From: Fibrobacter sp.
Lineage (GTDB): Bacteria; Fibrobacterota; Fibrobacteria; Fibrobacterales; Fibrobacteraceae
Length of the DNA stretch: 5,660 nucleotides
NCBI GenBank assembly: GCA_016295375.1
Contig: JAEDLI010000128.1
Location: 1-5,660, forward strand
Direction of reading: 5' to 3'
The notes below the pieces were generated by a model. It made no database searches. It worked only from the letters and a program-made list of their open reading frames with translations, and was not told the DNA's origin. Shown piece by piece: positions 1 to 5,660 of this stretch. The stretch's first letter is position 1. Every line of letters starts with the position of its first letter. The position numbers and the translations under genes are program-made.

Positions 1-1418
1 CAGAAAACCAGCACCACGATGACCAGCTTTTCCCGGAAGCAACCGTCGGTAAGTGTCTGGAACTTGGCGGGCATGGGGCCGTGGAGCATGCGGTTGGCCG
101 TCTGCAGGATATACACCGCCGTGGTGGTGATGGAAAGGATGGCAAGGACGGTGACGATACGGGTGAGGGTGGAATCCTGCTCAAACGCCCCGATGAAGAT
201 GGTGCTTTCGGCAATGAACCCGCTGAAACCAGGCAGGCCAAGGCCCGCAAAGCCCGCAATCACGAAACCGACACCCAGGAAAGGCATCTTTTTCATGATG
301 CCGCCCATCTCCGTGATGTCGCGGGTATGGGTGCGCTCGTAAATCATGCCGATGGTAGCGAAGAACAGCCCCGTCAAGAACCCGTGGGAAATCATCTGGA
401 GGCTAGCGCCCCGGAGTCCCACCGGCGTGAGAGCCGCAAGACCCAAGAAGATAAGGCCCAGGTGGCTGATGGAACTGTAGGCGGTAATGTACTTGAGGTC
501 CTTGTGGCGTATGGCGATAAAGGGGCCGAGCACCACGTTGAAGATGAGCAGGGCCACCACGTAGGGGAGCCAGATCTTGGCGGCCTCAGGCATTAAGAAC
601 ATGGCGAAGCGAAGGCATCCGTAGGCGCCCATCTTCATCATGACGCCTGCCGCCAGCATAGAAACGGCGGTAGGGGCTGCGGAGTGGCCGTCGGGGCTCC
701 AGAAGTGGAAGGGGAACAGGGAAGAACTGACCGCAAAGCCCATGAACATTAGGGGGAATGCCCACATCTGGAAATCCATGGGGAGGGTCACCTTTGAAAT
801 TTCCATAAGGCTCCAGCTGCCCGTGCCGCTTTCGAAGTAGAGCCCGAACAGGGTGGCAAGAATCATGGAAGAGCCGAAGGCGAGGGTCAAGGTCAGCTTC
901 TTGCCGCCGTAATCCCTGCGGCCGCTTCCGTAGCAGGCGATCATCAGGTACATGCACAGGGCTTCCATTTCGTAGAACACGAAGAACAGCACCAAATCGA
1001 AACTCATGTACACGCCATAGACGCTTGTGGCCAAAAGCTGGATCAGGGCGAAGAACACCTTCTGGTTCCCTTTGATCTTGTAGCTTACCAGCACGCCCGC
1101 CCATACGATAAAGGCGGTAAGGGCCAGAAGCAGCATATTGAGGCCGTCGGCCCCTACGATATAGTGGGCGTTGAAGGCATTAAGCCAGGGAATGTCGGTA
1201 AAGAACCGTAGTGCAAAGGGGGCGGAGGCCGGGTTGGCTGGGGCTGCACCCAGGGCGAAAACGCGGTAGGTAAGCACGCAGACCACAAGGAGCACAAAAC
1301 TGACGGATGCCGTATGGACCGCCCGGAGCGCACGCTCGCAGGTGGAGGGAATCGGGATGCAGGCAAGCACCGTCAAAAGGGGAATGACCCAAATCAGATT
1401 GAAGAGTACAGTTTCCAT
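1..1418 (-). CDS. nuoM: NADH-quinone oxidoreductase subunit M (antiporter-like proton pump), 3' end cut off
   Basis: The frame is open from an ATG at 1418-1416 to the window edge: 472 codons plus two bases, with no stop. The family usually runs to about 490-530 residues, so only the C-terminal tail is missing. NuoM is one of three antiporter-like subunits of the complex I membrane arm, thought to move one proton per cycle. Visible landmarks are the TM5 glutamate E150 in FVFYEMEALCMY, the TM7-TM8 block FPFHFWSPDGHSAAPT (235-250), K262 in VMMKMGAYG, and E404 in GLPGFSGFIAES. A glutamate at that last site, rather than lysine, separates NuoM from NuoL and NuoN (family knowledge). The TM7 lysine expected near residue 231 is serine, in the run AVSSSLF. 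The gene starts 6 bases after the nuoL stop, and a weak AGGTG lies 3 bases upstream, so translation is probably coupled. The identity is secure; full activity is less certain. Confidence 0.95.
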   Translation of the reverse strand, partial: METVLFNLIWVIPLLTVLACIPIPSTCERALRAVHTASVSFVLLVVCVLTYRVFALGAAPANPASAPFALRFFTDIPWLNAFNAHYIVGADGLNMLLLALTAFIVWAGVLVSYKIKGNQKVFFALIQLLATSVYGVYMSFDLVLFFVFYEMEALCMYLMIACYGSGRRDYGGKKLTLTLAFGSSMILATLFGLYFESGTGSWSLMEISKVTLPMDFQMWAFPLMFMGFAVSSSLFPFHFWSPDGHSAAPTAVSMLAAGVMMKMGAYGCLRFAMFLMPEAAKIWLPYVVALLIFNVVLGPFIAIRHKDLKYITAYSSISHLGLIFLGLAALTPVGLRGASLQMISHGFLTGLFFATIGMIYERTHTRDITEMGGIMKKMPFLGVGFVIAGFAGLGLPGFSGFIAESTIFIGAFEQDSTLTRIVTVLAILSITTTAVYILQTANRMLHGPMPAKFQTLTDGCFREKLVIVVLVF

Positions 1419-1424
1419 AAGCAC

Positions 1425-3380
1425 CTACAAGGGCAACCCTCCGATAAAGCGCCAGAGCAGAAGCCCGACGATAAGGGTTCCGAGGTAAAAGGGAAGGTAG
1501 CCCGCCTGGGCGGTGCGTACCAGGTCGCCCAGCTTGTGGGTGAACCAGACCGTAAAGGCGAGGATTCCTTCGATAATGTAGTCCTGGATAAAGCGGGCGG
1601 TACGGGCTATCCCACCGAAGATGAACTGCCGCACCACGGCGTAGTAGATTTCGTCGAAGTAGAACTTGTGGTAGATGACCTTGTAGATTGGACCGCGGTT
1701 GATGTCGTCCAGCGCTCGGGCGATGTTGGATTTAGACCGCCCGTAGAAGAACCAGGCGAGGGCAAGGGCCACCACCGCAACGGTCACGGCTACCACGGGA
1801 ATCCAGCTTGCGTGGGAAAGCTTGACCAAGGTGGGAACGTGGAGTTTTCCGACCACGAAGAACTTCTCGAAAACGCCCTTGCCCAAAAGACCGCTCAAGA
1901 GTGCCGGCACGGCCAGGACCACGATGGGAAGCGTCATGGCAAAGTCTTCGTGGACATGTCCCGCCTTGACGCCTTCGTAACGGGGCGCTCCGTGGAAGGC
2001 CAAGAAGAACAGCCTGAACATGTAGAAGGTGGTAAGCCCGCTGGTCAGGAGGGCTAGGCCGAACACCACGTAGTGGTGGCTTTGGAATGCCGCCAGAATG
2101 ATTTCGTCCTTGGAGAAGAATCCGGAGAAGGGCGGAATGCCGGAAATGGCCAGGACAGAAATGAGGCAGCACCAGTAGGTCCAGGGCATCTTCTTGCGGA
2201 GTCCGCCCATGGCGTCCAGGTCGTTGGTATGGACCTGGTGGATTAGGGAGCCCGCAATCAGGAACAGGCTGCACTTGAAGAAGGCGTGGGTAAAGATGTG
2301 GAAGGTGGAAGCTGTCCAGCCCGTTGCTACCACCACCTGGCCGATCTTGCAGACGCCCAGGGCAAACATCATGTAGCCCAGCTGCGAAAGAGTGGAGTAG
2401 GCGAGAATCCGCTTGATGTCTTTCTGGGTGCAGGCGATGACCGCCGCAAAGACCATAGTGAAGGCGCCCACTACCATAATCAGCTTCAAGGTGTTGTCGC
2501 AGATGGCGAAGAAGGGGAAAAGCCTTGCCACCAGGTACACGCCCGCCACCACCATGGTGGCGCTGTGGATGATGGAGCTGACCGGGGTCGGGCCTTCCAT
2601 GGCGTTAGGTAGCCAGATATGCATGGGGAACATGGCGGATTTTCCCCAGCCGCCGGTGAAAATCATCACGGAGCCCAGCACCAGGGCCTCTGCCTTGGTA
2701 ACGGTGCAAATCCCGAGATTGAGGGTCTCGCCCTTGAAGGCGTGGAGGCTCAAGTCGTTTAGGGTAGAAAAGTCGAAACTACCCACAACGTAGCTTACCA
2801 GCACGATGCCGAACAAGAAGAAGCTGTCGGCAAAGCGGGTGAGGATAAAGGCCTGCTTGGAGGCACTTACCGCCGAGGGCTTGTGGTACCAGAAACCGAT
2901 GAGCAGGTAGCTGGACACGCCCACCAGTTCCCAGAAGATGAACATCTGGAAAAGGTTGGTGGCGGCCACCAGGCCAAGCATGCTGAAGCTGAACAGGGAA
3001 AGCAGGCTGAAGAACCGCCCTGCGGAAGGGTCTTCCCGCATGTAGCCCACGCTGTAGATGTTCACCATGAAACTGATGAAGGTCACTACCACGAGCATCA
3101 TCAGCGAAAGCGGGTCGATGAGCATGCCGATGGTGGCGGCGAGGTTTCCTGCAAAGGTAAGGAAGTCGTGCTGGAAAAGAACGGTCTTGTTCGGAGCGAA
3201 ATCCGAGGTGAAGTAATGCAGGGCCAAGGTGGCCGCACACACAAAAGCAATGCCGTTACAGGCGATGGCCAGGGCCGCTGCGGCCTTGTGGCACTTGTTG
3301 CCCAGGAATAGCCCGTTCACCACGAAGGTGAGCAGGGGCAATGCCAGAATCAAATAACCGAGGGTCATATCGTTAATCAT
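1425..3380 (-). CDS. nuoL: NADH-quinone oxidoreductase subunit L (distal antiporter-like proton pump)
   Basis: Complete, 651 residues, within the usual range of about 600-670. NuoL sits at the far end of the complex I membrane arm and pumps protons; its long C-terminal amphipathic helix runs back along the arm. All the key polar residues can be placed: E151 (FWELVGVSSYLLIGFW), D185 (LTRFADSFF), K247 (GGWGKSAMFP), H273 (SIIHSATMV), H361 and H365 plus K369 (STFHIFTHAFFKCSLFL), and K424-D425 (GFFSKDE). The block WLPNAMEGPTPVSS (256-269) has asparagine where NuoL commonly has aspartate. Residues from about 560 to 610, including FYFDEIYYAVVRQ, fit the lateral helix, followed by a final membrane segment. 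The start overlaps the nuoK end by 8 bases, with GAGGGA 5 bases upstream. A second ATG at codon 5 is possible but has no better ribosome site. Confidence 0.98.
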   Translation of the reverse strand: MINDMTLGYLILALPLLTFVVNGLFLGNKCHKAAAALAIACNGIAFVCAATLALHYFTSDFAPNKTVLFQHDFLTFAGNLAATIGMLIDPLSLMMLVVVTFISFMVNIYSVGYMREDPSAGRFFSLLSLFSFSMLGLVAATNLFQMFIFWELVGVSSYLLIGFWYHKPSAVSASKQAFILTRFADSFFLFGIVLVSYVVGSFDFSTLNDLSLHAFKGETLNLGICTVTKAEALVLGSVMIFTGGWGKSAMFPMHIWLPNAMEGPTPVSSIIHSATMVVAGVYLVARLFPFFAICDNTLKLIMVVGAFTMVFAAVIACTQKDIKRILAYSTLSQLGYMMFALGVCKIGQVVVATGWTASTFHIFTHAFFKCSLFLIAGSLIHQVHTNDLDAMGGLRKKMPWTYWCCLISVLAISGIPPFSGFFSKDEIILAAFQSHHYVVFGLALLTSGLTTFYMFRLFFLAFHGAPRYEGVKAGHVHEDFAMTLPIVVLAVPALLSGLLGKGVFEKFFVVGKLHVPTLVKLSHASWIPVVAVTVAVVALALAWFFYGRSKSNIARALDDINRGPIYKVIYHKFYFDEIYYAVVRQFIFGGIARTARFIQDYIIEGILAFTVWFTHKLGDLVRTAQAGYLPFYLGTLIVGLLLWRFIGGLPL

Positions 3381-3678
3381 GCAAGTCCCTCAACTGGTCG
3401 GCGTCAAGGCTGTGGTGCCTGCGGTACATGGTGACGATAATGGCAAGGGCGATTGCCATTTCGCAGGCGGTAACGGCGATGACGAAAATACTGAACAGGG
3501 CGCCCGCGGTGGAGTCCTGGGCGGTAAAGTAGGCAAAAGAAATAAAGTTGATGTTGGCGGCGTTCAGCATGAGCTCAATGGAAATGAGCATGCCGATTAG
3601 GTGGCGGCGGCGCATCAGGCCCCACACGCCAATGCCAAAGAGCAAGAAGGCGAGAATTAGGCAGTTCATCAGGTTCAT
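3373..3678 (-). CDS. nuoK: NADH-quinone oxidoreductase subunit K
   Basis: Complete, 101 residues, the normal length for this three-helix subunit (MrpC-like family). NuoK lies in the membrane arm between NuoJ and NuoN and provides part of the proton path linking the quinone chamber to the pumps. Its two membrane-buried glutamates are present: E35 in GMLISIELMLNAANINF (TM2) and E73 in AVTACEMAIALAIIV (TM3). The short basic loop RRRH (23-26) also fits the family. The ATG overlaps the nuoJ stop as ATGA, and a full-length Shine-Dalgarno sequence lies at the ideal distance, which supports this start. A second Met at codon 4 would put the site farther away. The gene's end overlaps the nuoL start by 8 bases. 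Confidence 0.97.
   Translation of the reverse strand: MNLMNCLILAFLLFGIGVWGLMRRRHLIGMLISIELMLNAANINFISFAYFTAQDSTAGALFSIFVIAVTACEMAIALAIIVTMYRRHHSLDADQLRDLHD
3386..3391 (-). promoter_or_regulatory. Shine-Dalgarno site of nuoL inside nuoK
   Basis: The minus strand reads GAGGGA with five bases before the ATG at 3380. It favours this ATG over the one four codons later, and lies in the last codons of nuoK, so the two genes are probably translationally coupled. Confidence 0.6.
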
Positions 3679-4268
3679 TGCTTCACCTCCTTTTCCTTTT
3701 CTACCTCGTCCTTTGTCTTGCGGGCGATGGTGATGGCACAGATGAGGGTCATCAGGAGCAAGACGCTAACCACCTCAAAGGGGATGATAAAGCTATCCTG
3801 GGTGTAACCCAGAAGGCGCATGGCAAAGTTTTGCAGGCTGGAATAGTCCGGAGCCGAAGCCACAGCCCCGCTGGAAAGTTCCGGCATGGGCAGCAGGCAC
3901 TTGACCATCACGAACACGAAGGCGATAGACAGGGCGAAGGCGGCAAAGACTCTCGGAATCTTGGTGGCAAAGGCGTCTTCGCCCAGGTGACTGGTAAGAA
4001 GTATGGTAAACACCACGAAAATCACCACGCCGCCGATATAGACCATCACCTGGGCGAGAGCGATAAATTCCGCATGCAACAGCAGGTAGAGGATGGCGGT
4101 AGTCACGAAGGAGAAAATCAGGAACACCGCGCTCTGCAAGATGTTCTTGACGGCAACGGTAAAGACCGCCGTCACGAGCATGACGATGGCCACGGCGTAA
4201 AAGGCGATATCCATTCCCCCGTGGGGGAACGACAGCGCTAGTTCTGGAAGCTGAAGGCCTGGAAACAT
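3675..4268 (-). CDS. nuoJ: NADH-quinone oxidoreductase subunit J
   Basis: Complete, 197 residues with stop TGA, in the usual range of about 160-210. NuoJ is a five-helix membrane-arm subunit next to NuoH and NuoK. Its third helix is known in complex I structures to carry a pi-bulge that changes between catalytic states. That helix is recognisable as HAEFIALAQVMVYIGGVVIF (65-84). Further helices fit residues about 22-40, 46-63, 105-123 and 162-181. The tail (KTKDEVEKEKEVKQ) is strongly charged, and its codons also supply the ribosome site of nuoK. The start is the ATG that overlaps the nuoI stop in TAATG, with AAGGAGGG 9-10 bases upstream. This adds about 18 residues before the first helix compared with many NuoJ proteins. 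A second ATG at codon 19 (4214-4212) is an alternative start. Confidence 0.96.
   Translation of the reverse strand: MFPGLQLPELALSFPHGGMDIAFYAVAIVMLVTAVFTVAVKNILQSAVFLIFSFVTTAILYLLLHAEFIALAQVMVYIGGVVIFVVFTILLTSHLGEDAFATKIPRVFAAFALSIAFVFVMVKCLLPMPELSSGAVASAPDYSSLQNFAMRLLGYTQDSFIIPFEVVSVLLLMTLICAITIARKTKDEVEKEKEVKQ
3683..3692 (-). promoter_or_regulatory. Full-length Shine-Dalgarno site of nuoK inside nuoJ
   Basis: On the minus strand the sequence reads AAGGAGGTGA, a complete match to the 16S rRNA 3' tail. Seven bases separate GGAGG from the nuoK ATG. It lies within the last codons of nuoJ, in the stretch encoding Lys-Glu-Val-Lys-Gln, so the charged tail of NuoJ and the ribosome site share the same bases. 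It fixes the nuoK start at 3678 rather than at codon 4. Confidence 0.85.
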
Positions 4269-4741
4269 TATCCCTGTCCCTCCTTCTTGTTGAGAATCAT
4301 TTCAAGGGTGTTGGGGTCGGTAGTGGCCACCTCGAAATCCTGGTTCATGCGGATAGCCCCGAAGGGGCAGGCCTCTACGCAGAGCCCGCACTGGGTACAG
4401 CTGGCAAAGTGATAAACATAACGGCCCAACACTTTTTTACCGGCGATGTTCTTGGTGGAAAGCACGTTGATGCTCCCGTTGGGACAGGCGCGCTCGCACA
4501 TGCCGCAAGAGGTGCAGTGGTTGTTGCCGTCGGCGTCTTCGATCATTTCTAGGCGGCCGCGGTAGCGGGGGTGCATCTTGAGGGTCTTCCTGTTCTCGGG
4601 ATACTGCTCGGTAACGATGCGTCTTGGGTCTATAAAATACTTGAAGGTCACGGACAGCCCGCACAACAGGCTCCAGGGGCCCGTGATGCAGCGCTTCAGG
4701 TAACGCTTGATATACGGAATGAATGAACTACTCTCTTGCAT
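4268..4741 (-). CDS. nuoI: NADH-quinone oxidoreductase subunit I (two [4Fe-4S] clusters)
   Basis: Complete, 157 residues. NuoI is the ferredoxin-like subunit that carries clusters N6a and N6b and passes electrons toward NuoB and quinone. Two CxxCxxCxxxCP motifs are intact: C76, C79, C82, C86 and C115, C118, C121, C125. The 29-residue step between the two groups equals that in E. coli NuoI as I recall it. The N-terminal part has an amphipathic stretch (about 8-38) that would rest on the membrane near NuoH, followed by HPRYRGRLEMI, a NuoI hallmark (PRYRGR). The cysteine loops read CTSCGMC and CTQCGLC, closer to general ferredoxins than the usual CIxCxxC of NuoI. The start lies 9 bases after the nuoH stop, with AGGA at 4752-4749. 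The stop shares one base with the nuoJ start. Context and the PRYRGR motif make a hydrogenase ferredoxin less likely. Confidence 0.96.
   Translation of the reverse strand: MQESSSFIPYIKRYLKRCITGPWSLLCGLSVTFKYFIDPRRIVTEQYPENRKTLKMHPRYRGRLEMIEDADGNNHCTSCGMCERACPNGSINVLSTKNIAGKKVLGRYVYHFASCTQCGLCVEACPFGAIRMNQDFEVATTDPNTLEMILNKKEGQG
4278..4285 (-). promoter_or_regulatory. Shine-Dalgarno site of nuoJ inside nuoI
   Basis: The minus strand reads AAGGAGGG, about ten bases ahead of the ATG at 4268. It lies in the codons for the NuoI tail (KKEGQG). It supports the upstream ATG as the nuoJ start, although the spacing is slightly long. Confidence 0.7.
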
Positions 4742-4748
4742 AAAACAA

Positions 4749-4752
4749 TCCT
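4749..4752 (-). promoter_or_regulatory. Shine-Dalgarno site of nuoI overlapping the nuoH stop
   Basis: The minus strand reads AGGA seven bases before the nuoI ATG. Its first two bases are the last two of the nuoH TAG stop. A ribosome finishing nuoH would be positioned on the nuoI site. Confidence 0.55.
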
Positions 4753-5660
4753 AACCACTAATCGCTATCCACGCCGCTCCTGCAGTGAGCAGCACCAGAT
4801 TCACCGGCAACAGGAACTTCCATTCGAAATCCATGAGCTGGTCCACGCGGGGGCGCACAAAGGTCCAGCGAACCATCATGTAGCACCAGATCATGAAGAA
4901 CACCTTCCCAAAGAACCATACCAGGCCAGGCACCATGTTCAGCATGTTATCTACGGGGGCAAAGCCGATGCAGGGGGCATGGAATCCGCCCAAGAAACAG
5001 GTGGTGGCCAGAGCCGAGTTGGTGACCAGGGCGATGTATTCGGCCAGGTAGAACATGGCGAAGGGCGTGCCGTTGTATTCCGTGTGGTAGCCGCCGGTGA
5101 GTTCCTGCTCCGCTTCGGCGATATCGAAGGGGGCGCGGTTCATTTCGGCGGTGCTGGAAATGAAGAACAGAATGAAGGCGATAAAGCCCAGCACGGGAAT
5201 CTTGAAAATCCACCAGTCAAAAACCGTTCCCTGCTGGCTCATGGTGATGTCCATCAGGTTGGTAGAACCTGAAATCATCACCACGAACAGAAGGATCATG
5301 GCGAAGGAAATTTCGTAACTGATAATCTGGGCGCCGCTACGGAGTGCCCCCAGCAAGGAATACTTGTTGTTGCTGCTCCAGCCGCCCAGCAAAATGCCCA
5401 GCACGCCGAAACCGTTCACCGCGATAATCAGGGGAATGCCCATGGAGACGTCGGCCACCACTAGGTCCTTGCTGAAGGGAATCAGGGCACAAACCATGAA
5501 GGGGGCGATCAGCACGATCAGGGGTGCCGTGTAGAACATCAGCTTGTCTGCACCACTGGGGGCATAGACTTCCTTGAAGAGCATCTTGAGCACGTCGGCG
5601 ATGGTCTGCATAGTGCCGTGCCAGCCCAGACGCATGGGGCCAAGACGGCACTGCACGTGG
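4751..5660 (-). CDS. nuoH: NADH-quinone oxidoreductase subunit H, 5' end cut off
   Basis: About 302 residues are visible, ending in TAG at 4753-4751. The frame stays open to the right edge. The family is about 320-350 residues or longer, so the first helix and the true start are missing. A GTG at 5656-5654 falls inside the conserved block HVQCRLGPMRLGWHG and should not be taken as the start. NuoH is the eight-helix membrane subunit that forms the floor of the quinone chamber and the first part of the proton path. Numbering from the first visible codon (His), the conserved block GGWSSNNKYSLLGALRSGAQ falls at 92-111 and the acidic loop AEMNRAPFDIAEAEQELTGG at about 171-190, followed by YHTEYNG. 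RPRVDQLM follows at 269-276. These motifs are diagnostic. The loop has AEMNR where most relatives have AETNR. nuoI follows after 9 bases. Confidence 0.97.
   Translation of the reverse strand, partial: HVQCRLGPMRLGWHGTMQTIADVLKMLFKEVYAPSGADKLMFYTAPLIVLIAPFMVCALIPFSKDLVVADVSMGIPLIIAVNGFGVLGILLGGWSSNNKYSLLGALRSGAQIISYEISFAMILLFVVMISGSTNLMDITMSQQGTVFDWWIFKIPVLGFIAFILFFISSTAEMNRAPFDIAEAEQELTGGYHTEYNGTPFAMFYLAEYIALVTNSALATTCFLGGFHAPCIGFAPVDNMLNMVPGLVWFFGKVFFMIWCYMMVRWTFVRPRVDQLMDFEWKFLLPVNLVLLTAGAAWIAISG

Noticed and set aside
81..596. Plus-strand open frame of 171 codons opposite nuoM.
   Set aside because: It is antisense to conserved nuoM sequence, with low-complexity polar composition and no family resemblance.
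586..1104. Minus-strand open frame of 172 codons within nuoM, which might suggest a frameshifted or separate gene.
   Set aside because: The nuoM frame itself reads through this region without interruption and contains all the family motifs. This frame is a +1/+2 shadow rich in Arg and Pro.
1419..1424. A promoter or terminator between nuoL and nuoM, or in the other gap at 4742-4750.
   Set aside because: The gaps are 6 and 9 bases, too short for either, and show no hairpin with a T tract.
1314..2057. Long plus-strand open frame of 247 codons opposite nuoL and nuoM.
   Set aside because: It lies antisense to well-supported genes. Its product is rich in Gly, Asp, Glu, His and Gln with no recognisable domain, as expected from the reverse reading of C/G-ending codons in membrane-protein genes.
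3678..4241. Plus-strand open frame of 187 codons covering almost all of nuoJ antisense.
   Set aside because: It has the same hydrophilic His/Gly/Glu-rich composition as the other antisense frames, no ribosome site of note, and no domain. It is a shadow of nuoJ.
5654..5656. GTG as the start codon of nuoH.
   Set aside because: It falls inside the conserved NuoH block HVQCRLGPMRLGWHG, and the frame stays open to the window edge. The real start and the first helix lie beyond 5660.

Overview
The window is one uninterrupted stretch of a complex I operon (NADH-quinone oxidoreductase, or a close relative), read entirely from the minus strand. From right to left it carries nuoH (5' end cut by the window edge), nuoI, nuoJ, nuoK, nuoL and nuoM (3' end cut by the window edge). 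This is the classical bacterial order H-I-J-K-L-M, so nuoN is expected just beyond position 1 and nuoG or another peripheral-arm gene just beyond position 5660. Coding density is almost total. Only 6 bases (1419-1424) and 9 bases (4742-4750) lie between genes, and the other junctions overlap by 1, 4 and 8 bases. No stretch is long enough to hold a promoter, terminator, RNA gene, CRISPR array or mobile element, and none was seen.

Functionally, the window encodes most of the membrane arm plus one connecting subunit. NuoH forms the quinone-chamber floor. NuoI carries two [4Fe-4S] clusters that pass electrons toward quinone. NuoJ and NuoK form the small-subunit proton path. NuoL and NuoM are two of the three antiporter-like pumping subunits. 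The NADH-binding subunits (NuoE, F, G) lie outside the window, so the electron donor cannot be read from this sequence.

The organism is a bacterium of moderately high G+C with strong Shine-Dalgarno sites and a preference for C- or G-ending codons. The NuoH, NuoI and NuoM sequences are clearly divergent from Escherichia coli. A Fibrobacterota-like or other anaerobic Gram-negative origin is possible, but this is only an impression; the window holds no taxonomic marker.

I found no new biological system here. The point most worth checking is in NuoM: the lysine of the seventh transmembrane helix, normally essential for proton pumping, appears to be replaced by serine, while the other expected charged residues are present. 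Smaller points are a full-length anti-Shine-Dalgarno match embedded in the end of nuoJ, and an uncertain nuoJ start next to a short perfect inverted repeat.
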